A DNA stretch of 64,000 bases from Selaginella moellendorffii (taxonomy: Eukaryota > Streptophyta > Lycopodiopsida > Selaginellales > Selaginellaceae), in the NCBI RefSeq assembly GCF_000143415.4, contig NW_003314279.1:978091-1042090 (forward strand), read 5' to 3'. Both the position numbers and the translations under genes were made by a program. Of this stretch, positions 45,979 to 56,678 are shown piece after piece. A model generated the notes under the pieces. The model saw nothing but the letters and a program-made list of their open reading frames with translations. It had not been told where the DNA came from and ran no database searches. The stretch's first letter is position 1. Every line of letters begins with the position of its first letter.

Positions 45979-46414
45979 CTCCTCGAGTTCCTCCGAGAGA
46001 ACTTTGGATGATCTAAGAGCTTATGAGCAAGCCAATGCAGATGTTAAGAAGACTTGGGGTGGTCGAGCCGGGCCTCGCAGAGGAAGCAGCAAAAGCAGCA
46101 GCAGATCACCGCGTCGAGAACGTAAGCCAGTCGGATCACGATCGACGACGCCTGGCCGAAGCAACCACAGATCTTTGCGAGCGGCGACGAAGAACACGAC
46201 GAGAAATCCAGAGGAAGGAAGAACACTCCCCACATTTATCACACGAAAGCTAGCTGGCTCTCTTTGGACCAAATCCAAAACTCCCCAAATCCACGAGTCG
46301 TTTTGTAGCACGCTGCTTCGGTCGCTCTCTCCGAAAGGAAGCATCTCGTGTCCGGCAATGGATGGATATTCGTTGCTTTAGCATAGATATTTCCGTTGCT
46401 TTGGATTAGGGTTT
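45979..46414. other. Intergenic: AWPM-19 promoter up to assembly gap
   Basis: No gene recognised. Both strands have open frames here but no motif. The last bases before the gap are TTAGGGTTT, a telo-box. Confidence 0.45.
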
Positions 46415-46551
46415 NNNNNNNNNNNNNNNNNNNNNNNNNNNNNNNNNNNNNNNNNNNNNNNNNNNNNNNNNNNNNNNNNNNNNNNNNNNNNNNNNNNNNN
46501 NNNNNNNNNNNNNNNNNNNNNNNNNNNNNNNNNNNNNNNNNNNNNNNNNNN
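46415..46551. other. Assembly gap (137 N)
   Basis: Run of N. It may hide the promoter or a 5' exon of the carrier gene that follows, whose frame is open up to the gap. Confidence 0.99.
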
Positions 46552-46600
46552 TACAGATAGGGCCAGGGCGAAGATCTCTGTGGATTTCCTGATCGGTGCG

Positions 46601-48135
46601 ATGGAGTGCGTGTGCTGTGATACTCGGCCGATGCAACAGCTTCCTGTCCGAGCGCCAAGATCGAGGGCATTTCCTGGTCCAGAGCTAAAATCCAAGCTGC
46701 CAAGGTTGCGGAGGAGAAATTTTCACGTAGAAGGTCGAGAGGTATGTCTAGATAGCCAGCAACAACAGGGGATGAGGAATTTTCACGTAGAGCGTCGAGA
46801 CGTCGGTGAAGGTAGTCGCGAGGAATTGTGGATGATGGATTGGAAACCGGGAGTGGTGACAGCCGCAGTGGTTTTCTCGCTCTCCTTGCCTAGTTCGTCT
46901 CCCTCGGCGCTGGAGATCGACCGGGTGTCTCCAGCCAAGCAAGCAGAGGTAGCACGGGCTTTAGTGTTGGATGGAGCGAGGAATTTGGATCGTTCTTTGG
47001 AGGTATCAGTAGCGCTCAATGCTCCGGAAGTCTCGATCGTCCCAGTGACGAACAAGGTTGTACAAGCAGTGGCGAGGCCCAAGGCGGTGCCGGTCATAAA
47101 CCCGGTGGTGGTGTCATCCAGCTCCAGGCTTCTTGCGAGGATATTGCAGCACTTTGGTGGCGGCGGTATTGCCGGGGCGATTGGAGCGGCCTTGGTGTAT
47201 CCGCTCGACACGATAAAAACTCGCATGCAAGCACAGGTAAGAGAAAAAAAAAAAAAATCCTTCGTTTTCATTTCTAACTTTTAACTTTGTGTTTTCCAGA
47301 ACAATGACGAAGAATGTAAATACAAGAACGAGATAGATTGCTTTAGGAAACTCGTAGCTGACGAGGGAATGGGGTCATTGTACAGCGGATTGCTACCCCA
47401 GCTCGTTGGAATAGCTCCGGAGAAGGTAACTTTGCGAGGTTTTCTATTCCAAGGTCTAAACATTTTTTATTTCTTTTAATACTTAACGCAGGCTGTAAAG
47501 CTGACAGTAAACGAGCTCCTGCTAGAGCTGCTGGAGCACGTAATGCCTGGCACTGGACTGTGGTTTCTCGAGCTCATTGCCGGGAGCGGTGGAGGCTTCT
47601 CGCAGGTGGTCTTCACAAACCCGATGGAGATCGTCAAAGTCCGGCTCCAAACCCAGACAACGTCCAACAAGCGTGGCTTCTGCGAAGTAGTCAAGGAGCT
47701 AGGCTTCCGGGGGCTGTACCACGGCGCAGGGGTGACGCTGGCCAGAGACATCCCAAGCTCGGGCATTTTCTTCGCGTGCTACGCTATCCTCTGCCAGCTC
47801 TACCCGGACCAAGGATTTGCCGATGGATTCCTAGCAGCCATTCCTGCGACAGTTCTCTCCACTCCAATGGACGTCGTCAAGACGAGGCTACAAGTAAGTC
47901 CACAAACTCCGCCATACCCGATCTTCCCGCTAACAAAATGTTCTTCTTCTTATAGATGGAGCTTCCGGACGGCCAGATCCCGCACGAGAACGCGCTGGCT
48001 TGCCTCAAGAGCGTATGGGTGGCAGAGGGTCCAAGAGCGCTGTTCAAAGGGAGCCTCGCCCGTGTGCTGCGAACGAGTCCACAGTTTGGCGTCACGCTGG
48101 TGGTGTATAACTTCATCTGCGGCAGCGGATCTTAG
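46601..48135 (+). CDS. Mitochondrial carrier family protein, aspartate/glutamate-carrier-like core
   Basis: Inner-membrane solute exchanger. Exons 46601-47236, 47300-47425, 47492-47893, 47956-48135; 1344 nt, 447 residues from the first ATG. The frame is open further left to the N gap. Three carrier repeats carry the Px[DE]xx[KR] signature: [29 protein letters not shown] and [12 protein letters not shown]. The linkers [26 protein letters not shown] and [15 protein letters not shown] resemble the aspartate/glutamate carriers. The 180-residue N-terminal extension is Ser- and Val-rich and has no EF hands, so the calcium control of animal AGCs is not present. Substrate not determined. Confidence 0.85.
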
Positions 48136-49399
48136 GTAGCTGAGGAAAAGATAAGTACGCGCACAAACAATCAAGCGAGTGAGGAGGAGGAGAAGCAAAG
48201 TCAAAGTCAGGAAGGAGGGACTTTACTCCCACCTTAAAACTTTCGGCTGTAAATACGAGGCAGGCAGGCACAGGCCCAGGCAGAGAAGGGAAGAAATCAA
48301 GGCAGAGGGGAACCAGCGGTTACATTAGAGCAAGCAAAGAAAATCTCGCGGGTCTTTGATAACTTCAAGGCGAGGTAACAGTGATGGATTGGGGGGAAAG
48401 AAGCAGAAGGTTCCTTCCTCGCTCTTCGCCCGATCAGATCAGATTGATTGAATAGAAATCATCGTTCTCGACGCTGACGCACACGTGGAAGAGAAAAATC
48501 TCTGGGAACGGGAGGAGTTACTTAGTACCGGAGAAAAAAAAGAGAAAGAAACAAGCAAAACGGCAGCGCTCTCTTTCTCTCTCTCTCTTTCATCTAAGTG
48601 AGGGATGAGAGTGACCACTGCCAGCCAGCAACAACAAACACACGACAGCCTGTTTGTTTGGCAACTTGTCCAAAAATGACAAGAAACTGAGTGCTATGTC
48701 ACAACCCAAACAATGTCACAACCCAAACAAACGAGAGTTAAGAGAAAAAAGGTACCTCTCTTTTTCGTTATTTCGCCACACCAATTAAGAAACCCGAGAA
48801 ACTTCAACATCACCACCCCTCACAAAATTAGTTGATCAAATCCTCGCCTCCTGTTCTGTGCTTGCTCCTCTTGTTGCTACATACTTTTCCTTCTGTCTCC
48901 TGTGCTCTACTCTCTAAAGTATCTCTCTATCCATCCATCCATCTATCTACATCTGCGATATCACCACCCTGCCCGGCCCCTCACTCGTTTTTAACAGCGG
49001 TATTGTTGTAAAGTGTATGTAGCGGCAATCTCGCTTCCATGGAGCTTTGCTTTTTTCCTTGTCACCTAGGCCCCCCCTTGATAGTCTTGTTCCTCCAGAC
49101 TTCCCCGTCGTTGCTTTAACTTTCTACTTTCCTTGCTCTGTAATCTTTGCCCGCCACCCCCAGTCGTGATCCACACAGCTATAGAGCGCGTCGGACCCCA
49201 CTTATCTACTGGTACATATAGTACACGGAATGGAAGAACCTGTAAACACAACCCGCGTAGTTAAGGCTCGCTCGGAGATGAAAGCTTGCCTTTTTCGAAG
49301 TGTGGAGGAGTGCACCAGCACCAGCAGTAGATCGTCCCACTGGATTGATCGATGCGGTTGAATCGAGCGTAGTACCCCTCCCTGGACCCAACTTGCCAG
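48136..49399. other. Intergenic: convergent 3' flanks of carrier and GT-2 gene
   Basis: No coding signal. CT-rich tracts near 48565-48600 and a short direct repeat (ATGTCACAACCCAAACAA twice at about 48695-48730) are visible. The right part is probably 3' UTR of the GT-2 gene. Confidence 0.5.
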
Positions 49400-51832
49400 C
49401 TAGCCTGAGTTGGATCCTGCTCCTGCCACTGCCGCTGCTGCTGCTGCTGCTCCTAGTGGCATATCAACCGGAGAAGCTTGGCCTGTCAACTTGTGCACCA
49501 GAGCTATCAATGCAGCATCCTTGGAGGAGGGGGGAGGAGGGGTCCTGCTGCAGTTCGAGCCACTTTTATCTGCTGCACGTTGCTGCAATTGCTGCTGCCA
49601 GGTCTCCCGCGTCGTTTCGCTGCTAAGTTGCTCCTGCTGGTGCTGGTGCTGCTGCTGTTGAGCATCCAATATCTCCTCCACCAAGTTTCCAGCCCGAGCT
49701 CCCACTCCCACTGTGATAGGCTTGTCATTGCTGTTGTTCGTCCCTGAAAAGCTCTCAGCCCCACCCGCATGGTGGATCCCAATCAGGCTCAAGCTCATGT
49801 GTCTCGACGCATCACCCGAGTTTGGCTTCTCGTTGTTCTGCTGCTGCTGCTGCTGCTGCTGAGAGTTCTCGGCGCTAGCGTAGAACTGCGTGACAGGAGT
49901 GTCGCTTGCTGGACCACTCTCGGCTCCCTGCGGCATAATTGCTAGCATCTCCGGGGGCTGCCCGCTGCTATCCTCTCTGTGACCACTGAGGTGTTCCTGG
50001 AGTTCGTTTACTGCGGCGGTTTGATCAGTCAGGCACCTGCTGTTGGGAGGAGTGAGGACGCCGGTACGGTAGAGCATGTCCAATTGCTGGAAGTAGGGAC
50101 AAGTCTTTGAATTCTCTGATCGCCGTTTGGAGCTGTCCTTTGTCTTTCGGAAGTACTTGTTGATGTTCTCCCACTTCTCCTTGCAGCGCTTGGAGCTCCG
50201 GCTGTAGCCCATATGTCCCATGCTTGTGGAGATCTCCTCCCATAACGGGCCCTTAGCACCGGGCTCCTGGAACTTCGACTCCATCCCGCTCCTGAGACGA
50301 ATCAAGGCGTGTACCTCCTGCTTTGGCCACCTCTTGCTGTTGGGATCGAAGTGCTCTTTGAAGTCCTCATCCTGCAAGTCCGACTGCTGCTTCCCAACCG
50401 GAGTTATGGCTTGCGGAAGCTGCAGCGTCTGGCCAGTAACTTTCTGCAGGAATGCCACGAGCGCAGCATCCCGGGTCGCTGCAACTGACCGCTCCTGCGA
50501 CCGCCGAAGCTCCTGCTCGCGCTGGATCCTCCCCAGCTCCTTCCTCCATGCGTCATCCTTGAGCAGCCTGTCCTGCTCACGCCTGTCTATGGCCTCGAGA
50601 AACTTCCTGTGCATGGAATCCTGCTTGTCCATGAACTTGCGAATCAGGTTCTCGAGGAACAGCATCTGCGAAGCCCAAGATTTCCTCTTCCGCTTCCTCT
50701 TGTCGTTCCGGTCCGGATCGTCGTACTCCTCGTCATCGGTATCCGAGAGCAAGTTCGCAGCGCCGTCGCTGTTCTCCGAAAATCTCTGGCCCGAGGAATT
50801 CGCTCCGTTGGTCGTAGTTGGCGCCATCCCACTTCCGCTGGACAGAAGGAATGGCCCATTGCTGTGATCCTCGCCTTGCAGTAAATTCGCAGCGCCAGCT
50901 CCAACTGTGGCTGGGCCACCACCTGCTCCACTAGAATTAGACCCATACAAAGCTTCCAATTGCGCAAAAAATCGGTAGCATTTTCCATCCTGTCTACCGG
51001 CTTTGCCACCTTTGGTTTTCTTGTAGTACTTGTGGACGTTCTCAAACTTTTCCTTGCATTTTTTGGCGCTCCTCTGGAATCCCAGCTCGCCAAGCCTCCT
51101 GCGAGATCGTCACAAATGCTGGTCAGTCCAAAGAAGGATGAATTTCTCACACTACGAGGACGTGAAAGTCCCTTTTTACACACACAAGAAGTATGAAGGC
51201 TTTACCTCGCCATGAGTGTGAATCTCATGGGTTTCTAGACAGGATCTCTCGCAAGCACGCAAGCAATGAAACAGGAGTCATGGGAGAGAGAAGCGAATTA
51301 TATACCTGGAAACTTCTTCCCATAGCGGCGCCTTAAGACCAGAATCCCGGAAGTTTGCGTCCATCTCGGTCCGGATCCTTATCAGCGCCAATGTCTCCTG
51401 CCGCGGCCATCGATTGCCGCCAATTCCTCGCTCCTCGCCGGTGGTCTCGTCGTCGCCAATCGTCGTGAGGGTCTGCCTGTAGGCCGCGCTGCCGCTGGGA
51501 GATGGCCGCGTTGCGATGGGCGATGGCGCCTCGGCCGAGTCTGGGCTGAGTCCCAGCTGCTGGACGACTTGCTGCTGCTGCTGCTGCTGCTGCTGGGTGT
51601 GGAGGTGATGAGACTGCTGAATTCGCTGGTGTGATGCACTGGAGCTTTGGAGATGGTGGTGCGCTGCCGCCGCGGCCGCCACTGCTGCTACCGCGTGTTG
51701 CTGCTGCTGCTGCTGCGAGTGATGGATTTCCTGGGAAGAGATCGAGAACATGTGATGCGAGGCGTGGCCGCCGCCAGGCCCCCTCCCGACCACGAATTGC
51801 TGCACGTCGGGAGGAACTCCATACGTTTGCAT
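49400..51832 (-). CDS. GT-2-type trihelix transcription factor with two DNA-binding domains
   Basis: Binds GT elements in promoters. Two exons: 51832-51306 and 51098-49400; 2226 nt, 741 residues. The first trihelix starts NRWPRQETLALIRIRTEMD and crosses the intron into KKCKEKFENVHKYYKKTK (residues about 160-235). The second is KRWPKQEVHALIRLRSGME...KRCKEKWENINKYFRKTK (residues about 455-530). Between them is a basic NLS (KRKRKRKSW) and the conserved central coiled coil with EDRLLKDDAWR-like sequence. Long Gln, His and Ala runs lie in both ends, encoded by CAG/CTG repeats at 51575-51600, 51700-51720 and 49840-49860. The frame upstream of 51832 has no ATG. Confidence 0.95.
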
Positions 51833-52008
51833 CCTCACGGACGCCAAAATGGAGCTAGCGAGCGCGTGTCGGTCAGATCGAGATGCCGCTTCTTTGCATC
51901 GATCGAAATGTCGCCAAGACGATTCCAATTCCGATCGATCTGCTGCCGCGCAGCATTCACTGTATCTTTGGAGCTCCGCCGCGTGATATTACGGAGCTTC
52001 TCTTTCTC

Positions 52009-52042
<34 letters not shown>

Positions 52043-54697
52043 GGCCGCGACGATTTGCGTTCTTTACTGGCAAAGATTGGAAAGAAGGACCGATTCGAGG
52101 GGAAAGATCAAAGATTCGAGGCGAGCGCAGCTAGATTGAGTGAAATCGCGATCGGGGACACACACGACAAACATCATATCACGGAACAATTCAAGAAAAG
52201 CGCTGCAGAAAAAAAACTCTGAAACAGTGGACTTCTCCGCGCCGGGACCCTGCGATTCCAGTGTAGGGACACTTGGAAAAACTCGCTAAACCCTAATGAT
52301 CACCGCGCTTCCTCCGCCATAGCCTCTCTCCGCTCACGCTCTACATCATCAAACCCTAGCGAGGGCTAATCCACACAGCTGGAATAAATTTTTTTACATT
52401 CACTTAAAAAGAATGCTTTGCGTCGCGCGCACAAGAAGAAAGAGGCGAGGTGGAGGTGTAGCTATGGCGGAAAGAAAACCGGCTCAGCCAGGAAATCCGG
52501 CCACGTGTCGGTGGCGGGGCTCGCGACCGGTGCGTGCCGGTAACCGCCTCGCTCAAGAGCGTGGCCGGGAAACCGGCTGGGGTCGCCAAGAAGGCGGCCG
52601 GCCGGCCTGATTTCCCGACAGGTTTAAAGATAAACAACACCCGGGTGGTTTGGGGTTTGACCGGTGGCTGCCACGTGGCGGCATCTTCGTTGAACGCGCA
52701 GCCAACGGTCATTATTGTTAACTAATCCCGCGCGGGGCTGCCAGAGGCCCAACGTGCGTCGGCTTGAATGCGTGGCGGGATGACGTGGATCCCACCTGGA
52801 ATATCCCTTCCTCCAGACATGGCGATGGAACTTCTGTGTGTTCCTCTTGTCACGAACAAGGCAAAGAATGCGAGGTTTTGGCTCTGGCGCTTAAGGAAAT
52901 CCCATTTAGAAAAGAGAGAATTGTGTGTGTGGTGGTGGGTGGATGAAAACGATCCCGAGTCAAATTCCATGGGCTCGGCAGCAGTACTTAGTGCACATTG
53001 ATGGGGAGTACCACGCCCATGCAAACAGTGTGGGCCAACTTGCCCTAGAACCAGGGGGGGCTCCGTGCCCTAGAAATTGGGCCCTGGCCATTATATTTAC
53101 TGGAGGCGCCCACATATTTTGTTTTGTCGTGTCCAGACTGGCCACTGGCCACATGCCATTCCCACCGCCTTGACATGGTCCACATTCATAGCTGGCGCGC
53201 GACCGGCCGGCCGGCCGGGCACTGGCGCAGCGTCCGTTCGTTTCGCCACCGTCCGATGGGCACACCCGGAATATCCCCCACATTGATTTGGCTGTCAACT
53301 TCGATGCCATGGAATCAATCATGGATTGGGGTGGCGCGAGACTGGCATCTGGAGAGATTCTAAGGGTAGGGTTTGTTGCAACGATGGCGATGGAGGATGT
53401 TAAGTATAACTTGCGAATCGCGATTTGGGTGGTACTGGTGGATGACCTAAACACTCCAGAATATACTAAAGTGAGGTTAACACAAATCACAAAATAACTG
53501 TTGACAACCATGTGAGAGGATTTGTCGTGGCATTTCTAGACAAATTGGCACGGCCGGCTTTGTTTGATTTAATCTACTTTAAAATACGTGGTTAGTGGGG
53601 AAGCATGTTTCGCCGCCCCTCAAATCATCACGTGTTGGCGTAAACTATACGAGGGGAATGTAACACCGCAACACAACGAGGCCACCACCACGTAAGGTGG
53701 CCCACAAGCCAAAATTCCAAGAAAAACCAAAAACAGGTTTATTTTTCCTTTTTAATTTCCTTTTAGCTTTCCTGTTTTTCTTACTTTATAGGTTGATATT
53801 TTATACTCGAGATTGGCTTCATGTGCCATGTTCGTGGCCATGTGAGAAAAGGCCAAAGGTGGATTGGAAAAAATCAAACCAAAGCAAAACCCATGGGTCC
53901 CAAGGTTTGTGACATTTCCAGCGTTAAAATACTTGTATGCGATGCGTCTCGAGCGTGGCGGGCAAAAACAAAAGCGGGCTCGAATAACGTACGCGGGCAC
54001 TTGGTACGAAGATCGAAGAAGCGCTTGCCATTCCTTGACTTTTAACTCTCTCGTGGTCCCCTGCTTTGGCTCCTCGCTCCGGTCCGGTCGTACCATAGCT
54101 CAATAGCAAACGTACCAGCGATGATCGGTGGAGGAACCGATGATCTGTATGATTGGAGCGATGGTCTCTTCATCGTCTCCTTCTCTGGTAACGATTGTCT
54201 CGTCGCTTTCTCTTCTTTTGAATCAAAGCCTGTCTGGCTGTCGATCATGGACTGCTCGACTTCGCTGGCGTTGATCACTCTCGTTGCTTCATGCGTCTTG
54301 TCACGAGTGTTGTCTTCCTCCTCTTTCCCAGGAGCATTGTTCATGGAAGGAGACCACTCCGATTCAGTATTTCATCGCATGACGTCGCCTAGATTGACGT
54401 AAGGAAAAAAAAGGAGAAGAAAGAGCTGTTTTTTTTTTACCGTAGAGTAGTAGCGTGCCGTCAAGTGTACAGGACGTGTTCTTAGAACGACAAAACCGAT
54501 CGTTCTCTCCCACATTGAAGATTCTGACGTTACTACGAGATGAATCCAATCCGCACGCAATAATTGAGGTGGCCCTTTCCTCTCGATTCACTGCGCTGCT
54601 GAGGTCTCCACGTTTTTGTCTTGTTGGAAACTGTGGCAGAAGATTGCTAGCGGAACCCCGAATTTGTTTGCCACCCCGAGAGGAAACCAGAACAGCT
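51833..54697. other. Gene-poor interval with GT-2 promoter/5' UTR
   Basis: A CT repeat at 52017-52042, telo-boxes (AAACCCTA) near 52267 and 52353, and G-box/ABRE cores (CCACGTGT near 52501, CCACGTGG at 52671-52678) mark the GT-2 5' side. From 52.7 to 54.6 kb I recognise no gene. The frames at 52960-53511 (minus) and 54042-54344 (minus) are open but have no motif and overlap other open frames, so they are not called. Confidence 0.5.
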
Positions 54698-56530
54698 TCA
54701 CTTCTTCTTCTTCTTGTCTTTCTTTCCACCCTTCTTATCCTTTTTCTTTTCCGGTTTCTCGGCGTCGACCGGTCCCAGCTTCAGCGTAAGCTGCAAGAAT
54801 GAATAGAAATAGCACCCAGCATTACGTTACGTTACTGTGAAGTGAAGAATTTTTACCTCCGAGAGAGCAACTTGTGCTGCAGTCCACTCGAGCTCTAGGC
54901 ATGAAAGTTGATCGGACAGCAGGGCATTCTCCCTGCAAATGGCGGACACTTGCTCTGCGGTGGTTGCTCGCCACGTTGTTGTTTTCCCTGAAAGCTGCCC
55001 CCACTGCGGTCTCGGAGTCATTTGATTAACTTTGTTGGCAATCTCGTCGATCTCAGCTTGCGTCTCCGAAAGCTTGCCTTCCAATTCTAGCATTTCAACC
55101 TTTGCTGCGCAATATACAGTCTTCGGCACGCTGCAGGTGGTGACAAAAGTTTTAACATGCGAGTAGGAAATTCCAAACCTGTCAGACGCTTCCACACGGG
55201 CAGATTCAAGGAAGGACTGCGTGTGTTGCAACTCGTGGACCAGTTGGGAGTACTGAGCTCGTAGCTTCTCGTGCTTTTGCTTCTCGACATCCTGCAGCAA
55301 GTGAACCGTTGAAACGGCTGGCATCTAGAGCGATGACGTACCTTCTCGTATGCTATCTCCCGAGCTTCCAGAACCAGCACTCTTGCTTTCTTCAAGTCTT
55401 TCTTCAAAACCCTCGACTTACCATGCAATATTTTCACCTGAAATGACCCAAAAGGAGGCTTTGAAAAGTGCAGTCAGCGAGTTTTCATGATATACCTTCG
55501 ATTTCGCGGCTTCCAACAGGCTTATCGTGGTGTTTAGCTTAGTTTGCAAGTCATTGCTAACAGCTTCTGCTGCCTTTATCTGGTCCCTCAAAACCTGTCC
55601 AAGGCAAACAAGAATCTATGAAGCTGCAAAACTAAACATACCTGTATGTGCTCTTCAATACGGAGAATGTCGGCCTGCCTTGCTTGGAGCTCTTCTCTCC
55701 ATTTCTGATGTTGCTCCTCCAACTCCTTGTTCTTTCCTTGCAGTCTATTAACGATCTCAAAGTACGGCAGCTGAGAATGGCTCTTGTTAGACAAAACAGA
55801 GAATGGACTTTTTAAGTACCTGTTCAAACGCCGGTGTAGTACCGGGTGGGACGACATAATGGCTGAAGATGGCATGCTGAAGCTCGTCTTTTATATGAGA
55901 CAGAACTCGAGAAAAGGGCATGCTTAGTTTGCATATCTCGTTGAAAATCTGCCATCTCAACGTTGTGTTTTTCAGTTCTAGAAGAGGAAAAAAAAAGAGA
56001 GAAAGCTACCTCCCAGCATACAGCAGTTCTGTGCACATCCGGAATTCCAGGCTCGCTCTCCCGCTCCTTGAGAAGCTCGGCGAGTTTCACCTGGAACAAA
56101 GAGTTCACAAAAAACCCCAGAAAGAAAAACTTGTTTGTTACCCAAAAGCAAGTGTGTGCACCTCACAGTACACTGCCGAGGACCGGAAATTCGCCGCGCA
56201 GGAGGATGGCTTCTTGTCCTCGCCGCTGCCCTCCTCGTCGGCGCAAATGCACCTCACCACTTTGTCGTCGCTACCCGCCCTGCGCTTGTGAGATCGCTGG
56301 TCGCAGTGGCACTCGCGCTGCCCCAGCGATTTCACCTCGGACGACGGCGCCGACCTGATGAGCCGCGGCGTCTTCTGCCGCGCCGTGGGCGGGAGGAGGC
56401 GGAGCAGCGCCTCGTGGAAGGAATGCACCGGCTTGCGCGTGAAATCCAGGCGCTCCTCCAGCGTCTTCTGGCTGATCTTGCTGATGGAGCCGCGCCGCGC
56501 GGGCGGCTTCATCTCCAGCGGGGGCAGCAT
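54698..56530 (-). CDS. Coiled-coil protein with TSNAXIP1-like N-terminal region, probable sperm/flagellar protein
   Basis: Nine phase-consistent exons: 56530-56162, 56090-56010, 55948-55820, 55770-55642, 55594-55496, 55437-55342, 55291-55179, 55130-54857, 54790-54698; 1383 nt, 460 residues. Residues about 124-195 (VHRTAVCWEIFNEICKLSM, FSRVLSHIKDELQ) resemble the region of translin-associated factor X-interacting protein 1 that reads YREVFE...PLLSxIKNEYE. The rest is one long coiled coil (LQGKNKELEEQHQKWREELQ, EIAYEKDVEKQKHEKLRAQY). The tail is a Lys block (KKKDKKGGKKDKKKKK). TSNAXIP1 relatives occur in ciliated organisms and testis. Role in flagella is inferred from that and from CLUAP1 in the same window. 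Confidence 0.7.
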
Positions 56531-56678
56531 CGTCACGACCACACGCCACGAGCCCTAACCTTCCGGAAGCCCTAGATTCCAAATTACGGCGGGAAACCAC
56601 GAATATTCGCAATGTAAAACTTTTGTGTTGTTATTTCCAAAGAAGATACAAGATCTTTATACAAAAGTGTGAGTTCTA

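Noticed and set aside
46378-46703. Open frames crossing the N gap
   Set aside because: They exist only because Ns contain no stop codons.
52960-53511. 183-codon minus-strand frame in the gene-poor interval
   Set aside because: No recognisable motif, odd composition and overlapping open frames; not enough to call a gene.
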